Position numbers and translations under genes: made by a program. The notes beneath the pieces were generated by a model. That model saw nothing but the letters and a program-made list of their open reading frames with translations, searched no databases and was not told the origin of the DNA. Below are positions 45,696-56,245 of a stretch of 64,000 nt of DNA, piece after piece. The stretch lies in contig MU001504.1 in NCBI GenBank assembly GCA_010093485.1, positions 28,985-92,984 of the forward strand, in the 5' to 3' direction. Position 1 is the stretch's first letter. Each line of letters opens with the position of its first letter. The DNA comes from Karstenula rhodostoma CBS 690.94 (Eukaryota; Ascomycota; Dothideomycetes; Pleosporales; Didymosphaeriaceae).

Positions 45696-45978
45696 TCACT
45701 TGGCATGACGACGTCTCGATAATTCCACGATCATGTCGCACTGGTGCCTGTGGAGTAGCAAATATATTCAGAGCATGTACTATAGACATTCCTTGCCTGC
45801 GCCAAGATAAGAGGGAGCTTTTATGCATTCTCACCCCAGATATACATAGAATGTGGACTGATCCAGCCCCACCAGGGCTTGGCTTGTTGATTTAAGTAGT
45901 TGATTAGTGTCTGTGAGGTTCCGTAACGATTAGCACTCTTTGCAAATCGCGATCCTCTAAGACGTAATAATCTTTAAC

Positions 45979-47548
45979 ATGACCTTCTTACAGTACATTC
46001 TCCGCGCATCACCAGCAGAGGCTGCCGTAGAGGCTCCAGAATGTGCGGAGAATGATGACGAGGTCTATCCAGTGCACGCTTTTGATGATCCAGGGAGACT
46101 GGAAGTGATCGTCACATCATGGACATTGCGCTTCAACGATGTACTGGACGAGGACAAGATACACAAGTCGCTCGCAAAACTCATGGAAATCGGTGATTGG
46201 AGAAAGGCTGGGGGACGACTTAGACAAAAGGTGAAGGTAGGTGTCTCCACCTCAAAAGCCTCGAAAAGTGATATTAACTCTCAACCTCTAGGGAAAAGGA
46301 CAGCTCGAAATTTATGCGCCACGTACTTTCACAGCCGAACGCCCGGCTTTAACGTTCACGAGCCAAACGTATAACATGGCTATAGAAGATCATCCTCTTG
46401 CAGCAAGGCTACCTAAGGCTTCAGAAAAGCCACATCTGTATCCGGCGCCGCGTAAGTTTCGGGAATTCGCTGTTCCACCAGGTGCACCAACGACTTTGGA
46501 GGACTACCTCGCAGGGGATGTACCGATGATATCGCTTCGTATCACGTCTTTCCACAATGGTACCCTTGTGGGACTGGCTTGGCCACACACTTTGATGGAC
46601 GTGATGGGTCAGCAGGCCTTACTGCGCGCCTGGTCCCTGGTGCTGGCAGGAAGGATGTCCGAAGTACCACCCATGCTTGGTGCTAAGGAGGATGCGTTCA
46701 GTGGAGCCGTCGACACATCAAAGGAGGTGGCGGAAGAGTACGTTTTGAAACCTCAAATTATGAAAACATGGTCATTAGTGAAGGTTTTGATAAACTTCAT
46801 CTGGGATCTATTCTGGTACGAAACTGTAGAGACTCGGACTATTTTTCTACCCAAGCAAGCGGTTGCTAATCTACGACTCCAAGCTAAAAAGGAACTTGCG
46901 GTGGAAGAAGAATTGCCAGGGAAGCCTCTGATCAGCGAAGGAGATGTACTCACAGCTTGGACGATGCGAGCAGTAGCTTCGGCTCTACCACAACCTCGTT
47001 CAATAACTGCAGTCCATGCAATGAATGCCCGCCTTCGACTTCGTTCACTAGTTGATGCGCCAGGCTTGTATGTCCAGAACATGGTCGTGGCTGCTTTCAC
47101 ATTTGTAGAGCATTCGATTGCAATCGGGCCCTTGGGTCCGATCGCACTCCTGAATAGACGACAGTTGGAAGAGCAAGCTACTGAAGCGCAAGTACTCGCG
47201 AACCTTCGCGAGCTGCAAAAACAACCCCCGGGCCGCGCTGATCCTATCTCGATGATCTGCGGAGATCCTGACGCTCTACTTATGCCCTATACCAACTGGT
47301 CTCGAGCCGACCTTATTCATGCTGTCGACTTCAGTGCTGCAGTTATTGAAGAGGGAGAATCAGGTTTCTCGCGAATTAATCCACCTGGCACTATGGTGTG
47401 CCATCACGCCGCAGCCATGAAACAGAGTCCAATGGAGCGGAACTTCATCTTGGTATTGGGGAAAGATCATGGTGGCAATCAATGGATTACAGCAAGCCTA
47501 CTACCACCAGCTTGGGCGAAGATAAAGGACGAAATGAAGAACATGTAG
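45979..47548 (+). CDS. BAHD-like acyltransferase (fungal transferase family)
   Basis: CoA-dependent O-acyltransferase of the type found in fungal secondary metabolism. Exons 45979-46236 and 46292-47548 (intron 55 nt) give 504 aa. The catalytic HxxxD is WPHTLMDVMG (His185, Asp189). Other landmarks: the start VYPVHAFDDP, LKPQIM, ETRTIFLPKQAV, SEGDVLTAWTMRAVA and ALPQPRSITAVHAMNARLR in the second half-domain. The plant-type DFGWG is not present as such, which is common in fungal members. As the leftmost intact gene of the cluster it could acylate a hydroxyl on the polyketide; the acyl donor is unknown. Confidence 0.85.
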
Positions 47549-48149
47549 TTCTTCTCGCAGTTGGATTTTTTTCTTCTAAATGTTGGCCAGTGTTTTATTA
47601 AGCAAAGGCGAGTTATCTGAGATTATGCGGTAGTGGTGCAATGTACATGCAGTGGTACCGTCTGGACCAAGTCAATTGCTAGCGACGCCAAGCACCGTTC
47701 CCTGCTGACTAACAGCGACAGCAACAGCAACAGGAGCCGCAGCGGCAACCTCAACTGTTTACCCTCGCCAACCTTCGTTGCGGCCTCAACGCGCGCTTCA
47801 CCGCTGCACAGCAATGAGACCCCATACATATCGTCACCCCCCTCTCCGCCCTGCCTGATCTATGCCGAAGCGGAAGCGCGCGAACTCGTCCGCCGCAGGT
47901 CACGTCGCTATCGCCTGCTCGCAACGCCTTACGCAGCGCAACCTCTAGCGCCTGTAAGAATTGCTGCTGCCGTCAATGCCACGCACCTCGTTACCCGCGT
48001 GGTCTAAGAACAACCTTGACGCGAAAGCGACGTGAGGAGAGTCGTGAGGTTTGTAGGGGCGCGTCGCTAGCGTCCTGGTTATCAACTGGTCCAAGGAGCA
48101 AATGTATTTATACTCGATCTACTATCGTGCCCATCGATACCATACTAAA
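47549..48149. other. convergent intergenic region with CAG/CAA-type triplets
   Basis: About 600 bp between the 3' ends of the acyltransferase and the P450. A short imperfect run of CAGCAACAG-like triplets lies at about 47715-47745. A 124-codon plus-strand frame covers it, but it looks low-complexity and unsupported as a gene. No other feature. Confidence 0.5.
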
Positions 48150-49875
48150 TCAGTCCCTTCGTGCTCTCATTTGCACCACCGGTCCCTCATGCAAAGATAT
48201 ATAAGCATCAGCTAGCACATACTGCCTGGGATCTCTTAAACCCCACCCCAGCTTTGCATTTCCTGCGCCTACATCTGTCCCCGGAGCCAGCCTCACGTCC
48301 ATACGCCATAGTGTCTTGGCAATAACCATGGACATCTGCAACATGGCCAGCTTTTGCCCCACGCAATCTCCTGGTCCCTTGAGGAATGTATGGAGTCCAC
48401 GTTTGAGTCTGCGCACATCCTCATCGGTATTAAGTGACTCTAAGTTGTCTGATACAATCCATCGTTCGGGTCTGAATGTGTATGCGTCCCCGTAGTGCTC
48501 CTCGTTTCGACCCATAGCCCAATTAGGTGTACCAACAATAACGCCGGCCGGATAATGCTCACCTTCAATTATCGTGCCACCCGGCAATACCTCCCTAGGT
48601 AACTCGCTCGGCCCCGCTGGTGCCAGACGCAAAGTCTCGTCGATACAAGCGCGCAGGTACTTGCAGTCGGTCATTAGCTTGGGTCCATGGACGATGTCTT
48701 CAGGACTGGCGAACATGTCTCTAACCTCCTTGACCAGCTTTAGGTAGGCGCGTCGATTGTGCGTGAGGTAAAAGAACAAGCCGCTTATGGTGATAGACGT
48801 AGTATCCGACCCCGCCATTATAAGCAGGTTGGCTTCTCCCAGCAGCTCTTTCAACTTAAAGGCTGGCGTGCCTGTATCAGGGTCTCTGGCGCTGCATAAA
48901 AAGTGAAGCATGTCTTCTCTTTCCACTGGCGTATCTTCTTTCTCGCGTTGTTGCTGCTCTTTGAGGCGTTCTGTGACCATGTCCTCCACGAATGTGTAAT
49001 GGTCTTTGATTGTCTTGGGGATAACCAGTTCAAGAATACTGTTCAGACCCCGCGGTTTTAACCATACCAAGAATTCAAGGAACGGCGTTTTGGTTATCTA
49101 ACGGCTGCTTCAGTATTCATCCAGTAGAGACCATATACATTGGCATATGCTCCGTGTTACTCACTGGATAGTTGTAGGTCACGAAGTCGTCAAAGGTCTG
49201 TGGAATCTTCTTGAACGGATTATCCCCGGGTTCTTTTGTATCCATGGTGGCTCCAAAGCACAGATCCATCAAAACGTCAAATACAAGGTACATAGCCCAC
49301 GTTGATATGTCTCGAGGGGCAGACCATCCGTCATCTCGGTTTTCCTCAGAGTCGAGCAAGAGCTCATTCCATCGATCGGTATGCTTTGCAATAAAAGGAC
49401 TTGCAGCCTTTACTGAATGCTCCGTGAACGCGAGGTTCAGTAAGCGCCTTCTCCGGGCATGTACCTCAACGTCGGACGTCATCAATGCGTTAACATCGTC
49501 TGCATTTCGAGACCACGCATCGTAAAATTTGGACCGCTTTACGTTTGCTTTGTATGAAAAGATGGAGTTGTATGCATCGGGGGAGTTGAAGACCACCAGG
49601 TTCGGCCCTGCACGGACCTTAGGGCCATATAACTGGAATTGCTGCCAGAACCAAACATGCCGATCACGCTTGACTGCATGGTAAAATGATGGCAAAGCGG
49701 ATACGCGACATAGGAACGGGCCAGGAACATGAGCTAGCGGATGGAAAAATAAATTGTAGATGGTGGTAGCCAATATCTTGACAACGGGTAAGCAAGTTGG
49801 AGATATCCTTGCATTCAAACTTTAACTCACATAGCTAAGTACAGACCCAGTCGCCAGTACGATGAGAGCGCCCAT
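48150..49875 (-). CDS. cytochrome P450 monooxygenase
   Basis: ER-anchored haem monooxygenase of the secondary-metabolite type. Exons 49875-49831, 49776-49165 and 49097-48150 (introns 54 and 67 nt) give 534 aa; the ATG at 49875 begins the membrane anchor MGALIVLATGSVLSY, joined by intron 1 to ILATTIYNLFFHPLAHVPGP with the Pro-rich hinge. Landmarks: oxygen-binding helix AGSDTTS (314-320), K-helix ExxR in DETLRL (Glu373, Arg376), FRPERW, and the haem loop FLKGPGDCVG with Cys464. The usual Arg of FxxGxRxCxG is Gly here, which is odd and may alter haem propionate binding, but the rest is intact. It is divergent from the MFS gene. Confidence 0.92.
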
Positions 49876-50047
49876 GCTCAACTGTGTTGCGGACTATGCT
49901 GCGAATCAACACACGCTGTGTACAGAGCCAGACTAAGATCGAAACGAGATCGGAAGCGAAAAACCCTAGAGCATGAGTTGATTTGTATTGAATAGAATTG
50001 CGAAGTAACTGGTCATCTTTTAAGTGCACTGCCCGAGCCACGATGGA

Positions 50048-50196
50048 TCCACCCCGCGGCGACTTGTGCGCCCCGTGCGGCAGCGCTGTGCCGCGAGGAC
50101 CCACGGGCGCCTCTCTATTGTCTACCACAACCCCGGGATCGCCACATGCCCCAGATGTCCACCCCGCGGCGACCTGTGCGCCCCGGGCGGCAGTGC
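50048..50196. repeat. two GC-rich direct repeats, about 38 bp, 110 bp apart
   Basis: Copy 1 (50048-50086) and copy 2 (50158-50196) both read TCCACCCCGCGGCGAC, then T/C, then TGTGCGCCCCG, then a GCGGCAG tail, with only a few mismatches. Each contains the palindrome CCGCGG. They lie in the P450/MFS promoter. Confidence 0.8.
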
Positions 50197-50224
50197 CGGC
50201 TAAATCGCGATTCGCATATGCATG

Positions 50225-50346
50225 CCATACACTAGTGTATCCACGGGGACCCTGGTGCCGTACGATACGGACTTCAAGTGCTCGCGTGCATACACTAGTT
50301 CATTGATGGGGACCCTGGTACGATAGAAACCCGAAGTGCTCGCGTA
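50225..50346. repeat. two tandem units of about 60 bp in the P450/MFS promoter
   Basis: Unit 1 (50225-50287) and unit 2 (50288-50346) share CATACACTAGT, then GGGGACCCTGGT, then TACGATA, then AAGTGCTCGCGT in the same order, with small indels. GGGGACCCTGG is a near-palindromic core. They lie 400 bp from the P450 start and 280 bp from the MFS start. Confidence 0.78.
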
Positions 50347-50623
50347 ATAGTTGTGCCACCTATATGCATCACCCCAGCGACGCGGCCTCTCTTGCCTCCT
50401 AGTTTTTCTCCTCGGCAGAATGGGCATCTCGGCTCTCAGTGCCTGTGACATAGATTGATATCACACGTGTGTAAAAAGGGACGATAGGCCCCTGTGGCAG
50501 GCAGCAGAAAGCCAAGCGCCTGCTATCGAGCATCAGCATCTTCTTGGATCTTGTCTTTGTTCGCCGTGCCCTCTAGTATTGGTATCGCGCCTTCTACCTT
50601 GATCTCATTGAATCTGTAACACC

Positions 50624-52538
50624 ATGACAGCCTCCAGGCCTGAGCCGACAATGACAGCCGAAACTGGAGCCGCTGTTCCCGATGTAGAGCTCTCGGATGG
50701 CCTCAAAGATGAGGAGAGGGAGGGTCAAGGCTTTACGGGTTTTCCAGACACTGAGATTTCACACGTGAATGGGTGGCGACTCCACTTATCGACGCTGAGT
50801 CTTCTCGTCTTAGTGTTTTTGGTCCAGATGGAATCGTCAATCGCGAGCACAACACTACTGAGCATCACCGACCAGTTTGGAGGGTACGCAGAAAGTTCTT
50901 GGGTGTTCACGGCGTACATGCTGACCTACTGCGGTAAGCTCCCTGGTCGTAGTCGAGGCTGCTGCAACAGACTGATTCCCTTAGGATTCCAAATGATCTG
51001 GGCAAAGTGGTCGGACATAACTGGCAGGCGATTCGCTCTGCTTGTGTGCCTAGTGATATTCACGATCTCTTCCGCATTGTGTGGAGCGAGTCAAAGCCTA
51101 TTACATCTCATCCAATTCCGCTGGATCCAGGGAATTGGTGCATGCGGTATCTTCGCAATGGCACAGGTGTCTCTTTTCGAACTATATCCACCCCGCCTAT
51201 GGCCTGCGTATATGAGCATATTCACTGCTGTCATTACATTGGCAGTGATTGCTGGCCCACTGTTGGGTGGTGCCATTACAGAAGACGGCACCTGGCGATG
51301 GATATTTCTCCTCAAGTAAGTCTCGGATGTCGCAACATAGTATCGACATACTCATACCATATACAAGTGTTCCAGTATGTGTTGTGTTCCTGCCCATAAT
51401 ATACTTTATCTTCCCAAGAAGACTCGGGAGTGGAGCGTTCGCAGGATCCCGAAAAGAAGGATTCGCACATATAATCTCTCCTACGTCGCTTCGCAAGGTC
51501 GACCTATTAGGATCAATTACTCTTCTTGGCGCCTCGATACTATTATCTGCTGGCTTTCAGGAAGCAGAACTCGGACTATCTTGGCGTTCTGGGGTAGTTC
51601 TATCCTTGATACTCTGCAGCATTCCCTTGATTGCCGTATTCCTTATCTGGGAATGGTTTGTCACCACCCGTTGTGAATATCCGGAACCCGTTTTTCCATG
51701 GAGGTTTTTGCAAAGCCGCATTCGGATAGGGATGATTATGTAGGTAGTGCGCAGGCAAGCGCAGCTGTTGACAATGCAGCCGTTGACTGACACGACGATC
51801 AGAAACACTTTTCTCGTGGGAGCTGTTCTTTACGTCTGCACCGTCCAAATTCCCCAAAGATTCATGACAGTACATGGTCTTTCGCCCTTTGCTGCGGCTA
51901 CCAAGCTCCTTTCTTTTGGGGTTCTAGTAGCAGGCGGGTCATCAATCGCCGCAGCCCTAATGGGCAAGCTAAAAATCCCTCCTTGTTGGGTGATCCTGTT
52001 TGGAGCAATCCTGCAGGTTATCGGATTGGTGCTTCTGACTCGTATCAACGATAGCTCAAAAATTGATAAAACACAGTATGGCTATCAGGTTATAACAGGT
52101 CTCGGGGTAGGTTTCATTAATGCGGCACTTACTCTCTTGGTGCCATATGTCATGCACAGGAAAGATCTCGGTGAGTTTGACAACTACTTCAATGGCTGGT
52201 TAGCTGATAAAAGTTCAGCCACTGGAACAGCTGCTATCTCGCAGTTCCGAATGTTGGGTGGCCTTATCGGGCTATCAATCGCCGCATCTCTCTCTACACC
52301 GCATGTGCGAGCTCAGTTACTCCAGGTACTCCCACCGGCAAATGTAAAACACTTACTTGAAAAGACGGAAGCGATCAACTCACTTGATAAGAACACAATG
52401 GAGAGAGTAAGAGATATATTTTCTGAGGGGTACAGTTTACAGACGAAGATGCTTGTGGGTTTCGCAGTCGCCCAGATCCCTACAACGCTGTTAATGTGGA
52501 CAAACCAGGTCGCTGAGCCGGGGAAGTTGCAACCATGA
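50624..52538 (+). CDS. MFS transporter, 14-TM drug:H+ antiporter type
   Basis: Plasma-membrane exporter of the DHA2-like group, a plausible efflux pump for the cluster product. Four exons: 50624-50933, 50985-51315, 51368-51739 and 51803-52538 (introns 51, 52, 63 nt), total 582 aa. The N terminus is a charged cytosolic segment of about 50 residues; TM1 begins LHLSTLSLLVLVFLVQM followed by ESSIASTTLLSI. The signature loop WAKWSDITGRRFALLV (motif A) follows intron 1; RWIQGIGACGIFA and AVIAGPLLGGAI (motif C-like) come later. The 51-nt first intron has no stop codon, so an unspliced frame reads through it. The stop is only 47 bp from the 3' end of the FSH hydrolase gene. Confidence 0.93.
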
Positions 52539-52585
52539 TGTTCGTTAGATCACTTCATCACAGATATTCTTATTTGCAGTAATGA

Positions 52586-53454
52586 CTATCGCTTTTCCAT
52601 GATCTGCACTTGCGCAATCGCTCTCCGAAGTGCTCTGACGGTGCCCTTCAGATCCTGTTTCACATTGCCATTTGGTATATGATGGCCACCACTGTGGACG
52701 TACATCCAACAACCTCTTTCCGCTCGGACCAGCTCGTGAATGTCTTCAATGTCCAACTTCACCTGCGGCAAGTCATCCTTACCAACGACCACAGCTACGG
52801 GAATATCAAAGGTATTGCCTGCACTTATGAGCTTCTGTAGCTCTCCGGTCTGAAGCCAAATGACTGGATCGGATAGACCAACCGGCGAGAACAAAAGTAA
52901 GCAACGGAATGGCAAGGGTCGCTCTGGGTGCAAGTGAAGGAAGTAGCGGGCGTATATCAGAGCCAAGCCCGCGCCTTGACTGAAAGCAAGAATACCATCG
53001 AATGGTGTTTCCGAGGCCAAATATTCATCCAGGGCTCCCAACGCCTCTAGTGCCGACTCCGGTGTGTTATTGTGGTAGGAAAAGTGTGGCTTCGTGGCGT
53101 CGGAGATGTGTTCAAGTTCTGCGCAACCCATTCAATACATTGCTTCGTAGCTCTGCAAAGGTGCACAATATCATACCTGGCGCCATCGGCCACTCCATAG
53201 TACCCTGAACAAATTCATAACTATGTTCTTCTCCAAGCTCGTGCCTGAGAGCAGCTGGAAAAGTAAATATTAGGATCCTTGCACAGCGTTGACAATGTCA
53301 ATGGTATCGGGGGACATGCCAGTCTGCATTTTAAATATCTGTCCAAGCAGTTAGATGACAGACCAGTTATTCTCCACAGACCCAGGACCAAAAATTGAGT
53401 TCTCGATCGCACCTCATTACTAACACCGATTCCGTGTAGACATAGAAAACGCAT
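52586..53454 (-). CDS. FSH-family serine hydrolase (LovG-like), with a GC-AG intron
   Basis: Small alpha/beta hydrolase of the FSH1 type; such enzymes act as stand-alone thioesterases that release chains from highly reducing PKSs lacking a TE domain (LovG is the known case). Four exons: 53454-53413, 53338-53320 (19 nt), 53254-53177 and 53118-52586; total 223 aa. The parts give MRFLCLHGIGVSNE, IFKMQT, AALRHELGEEHSYEFVQGT and ELEHISDA. Intron 2 (65 nt) begins GCATGT instead of GT and is the only way I found to join exons 2 and 3 in phase. Catalytic residues: Ser93 in LAFSQGAG, Asp in VGKDD (161-162), His in SGGHHIP. In this cluster it is the obvious release-enzyme candidate. Confidence 0.88.
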
Positions 53455-54490
53455 GGTTCGTCAAAATTCACAGTGATCGTTAACCTCCCTGAACCGACTT
53501 AGGGGCAAAATGAAACACTTGATATTAGATAGGTTTTCCTGGAACAGAGCGCGTGGAGACGCCTGCGATCTCGCGCAAAGGTGGGGGAGTATGTGGCGGA
53601 CGTCAATCACGTTTGATTTTTCGGAGACCGAAGTGTGGCATTGATTGCTGCTCACGTCGGTGATTTAACCAAGACAGGCCGCTTGCTGTAGCGATCGTCG
53701 TACGGTCCGACCCACAGGTATGGTTATTTACGCGGGCTCGCGTAATGGAAGCGCTTATGGACTTATCGCTGCAGGTTAATAACCGGACTTCACACCAATA
53801 TTGTGTTGCATATGCAGTCATCCAACTTCCCGGCAATCATGGAATGAAGGCAAAATACTGTAATGATCACTGTAAGGGCGGAATCACAGCTGACCAGGCG
53901 ACGAGGTCACTGATTTGCACAGGAGACAGCTTATACGCAGGCCCAATAACCGTCACACCATCTGACGTTCGTCTTCTCACAACCATGGTAAATACCAAGA
54001 TTGCGTAATTGAGATAGATGAGGGCCGCTCATAATATGGCGTATTAGAATGTATTTCATGTGTGTGTCAGCCGTGGGTTCCACGACCTAAGAGCAATTAG
54101 GCGTCTTGGACCCAAACGTCCGGTGGATTCGATCCCTTGCGCAATTAAGTGTCATACACACGAAGCAAGGTAATCATCTGACACTTGCCGACTTTAAATT
54201 TCTTTACAGGGTATTCGTGGGTAGCCACTATATCCGATGGTAAACCCTGTAGAACGCTCGGCCGTTGTAGCGCGCAAGGGTCGGACTGCAACGGTTCAAT
54301 GTCTGCCCTTCCCCTCTACACTGCAGAAAATACCGTGTTTATAGTTGCCCATGTTAAAACTTGGCCTCATCCGAATAGTGTCCATGTTCATCTTGAATCA
54401 GATATCCGCACCTTCCAACGTTCTCTTCTGAACTAATACACGTTTCTCCAACCTCGTTTGCTTTTGCCAGTATTCTGTCAGCGTGAGAAA
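53455..54490. other. intergenic, nothing recognised
   Basis: About 1.0 kb between the FSH start (minus) and the membrane-protein start (plus), thus containing both promoters. An 87-codon frame at 53745-54008 has no recognisable motif. A tRNA-like GGATTCGATCC string near 54132 does not fold into a tRNA. Confidence 0.5.
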
Positions 54491-55749
54491 ATGTCTTCTG
54501 AGATAGATACCGCTTACATCGCTTCCCTGCCTCCGTCCTACTTCACGAAGAATGTCAGCGCTCCCCTTCTACATGTCTCAATCGCTATGGCGGTATTGCA
54601 GACTATGTTCATAACGCTGTTCTTTACGTCTCGAATCCTTAATAAAACTGCCAATGGCATTGAGTTCTGGCTTTTTATGCCCGCTGCATACATATTTTGT
54701 ATGGCACATTGTGTCAACGGTATATGTAAGTTCTCCTATATCTTTTCCTCTACATTTTTCGTATGCTAAAGCAAAGCAATCTAGTGTTTGTCAAGATCGG
54801 TGGCGCTGGTCGCCATGCCCTTGCGTGGATGCTTGAAGACCCACAGGTGATTGTGACATGGCTCAAAATCTGCAAGATCGAAGAATACACGTGGAATCTA
54901 TCGGTCGCTTTTCCCAAGCTTGCAATCTTGTCTCTTTACATGCGAATCTTCACCACTCGAAAGTACCGCATCGCTGCCTACACAAGTGGTGTCTTTGTCA
55001 TCATCAATCTTGTGGCGGGACTCGCTCTCTCGAGCTCTATATGTACGCCTTTGGCGTACAGCTGGGATAAATCGATACCCGGAGGAAAGTGTGGCAACGT
55101 CATGGCTGCGTATAGATATATTGGCTTTCCCAATATGATCGCGGACATCATCCTGCTCGCGCTTCCTCTACCTGCTATCTATAAACTCCATGTGGACCTG
55201 GCTGTCAAAATTGGGATTCTCATCACATTCCTTAGTGGAAGTTTGTAAGCAAAAACCCCGTTGTGAATCTGGCCTAAGTGTACAAATGAGGCTGACGAAG
55301 TATGCAGCGGCATCGTTACCTGCATTATCCGCATAGTATTTTTCTTCACCACAGACCTCTACGCCGACCCAACGTACAACTGCATAGCCACGATGACCTG
55401 GACTACGGTGGAACCGGGCGTATACCTTATTGCAGCTTCAATGCCATCTATACGACCACTGAAGAAAAGAATACCCTTCATAAAAGACATCAGCTTCACG
55501 AGTCTGGTCTCGCGCACCTTCAGCGGGTCTGGAAAACCTACAAACAAGGTATCATGGCGCTACCCAAGCAAAGTAGGAAAGCAACAGGTTGTGAGAACCA
55601 CAGATTTCGAGATGGAGAGTGCGAGATTGTCCAATGACGGAGAATATAGTGTGCACAGCACGACGAGGATTAACCCACCTGCTTACAGTCTCGCCGATAT
55701 TGACGAGCAATCAGTCTTTCACAACCACACTGTCAACCGGAAGGTGTGA
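54491..55749 (+). CDS. fungal rhodopsin-domain (PTH11-like) integral membrane protein
   Basis: Seven-helix-type membrane protein of the fungal 'integral membrane/rhodopsin domain' family. Exons 54491-54725, 54785-55244 and 55308-55749 (introns 59 and 63 nt) give 378 aa from the ATG at 54491 (MSSEIDTAYIASLPPSYF). Helices are evident at LHVSIAMAVLQTMFITLFF, FWLFMPAAYIFCMA, LSVAFPKLAILSLYMRIF, YTSGVFVIINLVAGLALS and MIADIILLALPLPAIY, plus two in exon 3 (GIVTCIIRIVFFFTTDLY and TTVEPGVYLIAASMP). CTPLAYSWD and GGKC supply the loop cysteines usual for the family; WTTVEPGVYLIAASMPSIRP is diagnostic. The C-terminal tail is hydrophilic. A frequent but ill-understood cluster passenger; a sensor or transport role is only a guess. 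Confidence 0.85.
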
Positions 55750-56245
55750 TCACTGCAGAATGTTACGTAGGAGCTTGTCAATGATGGATTATTAGGGGAA
55801 TATACCAGCAGTTCTTGTTTTTGTCGCATTTCCGTAAGTTGAAATGCTTTTTGTAGACGTAGCGAACGAATCGAAGTGCCCGACCAGAGCAGGTCCGTCA
55901 CCTACACTGCTTAATCGCAATCGCTTTTCCTTGAAGATTCCAGTTGCCTGTACATGGTAAAATTCTTTGTTCTCTATTCCCGAAATTAGTGACAAGCACG
56001 ACCGATCTTCTGACTCCAAGAAAGGGTAGGCTGACTGCTAATAGTCGCGCGATATAATGTGGCATACCACCAAAACTGCTGCATTTGATATCGAAGTACG
56101 ATGAAAATGGCGGAATGAACTCCTCGCGGCGCATGTAAACCCGATTCGCAGGACGTTAGGACATTCAAGGCATAGCAGACGATAAGAAGATTAGCCCTGC
56201 ATAAGTTCTGCTATCGTATCTTATACATTGTTCTGTATCCGCACT
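55750..56245. other. convergent intergenic region
   Basis: About 495 bp between the 3' ends of the membrane protein and the beta-lactamase-fold gene. Somewhat AT-rich. No gene or repeat seen. Confidence 0.5.

Larger units (their letters stand above)
49876..50623. promoter_or_regulatory. shared divergent promoter of P450 and MFS genes, with direct repeats
   Basis: About 750 bp between two start codons pointing outward. It holds two families of direct repeats (listed separately), including two CCCCGCGGCG palindromic cores; such GC-rich repeated sites are the kind bound by Zn2Cys6 cluster regulators. No TATA box is assigned. That it controls both genes follows from geometry; the factor is unknown. 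Confidence 0.5.

Noticed and set aside
47633..48007. 124-codon plus-strand frame over the CAG/CAA triplets
   Set aside because: Low-complexity, no homology recognised, and sits between two convergent 3' ends.
54080..54170. Possible tRNA (string GGATTCGATCC near 54132)
   Set aside because: The T-arm does not pair and no acceptor, D-arm or anticodon stem can be formed.
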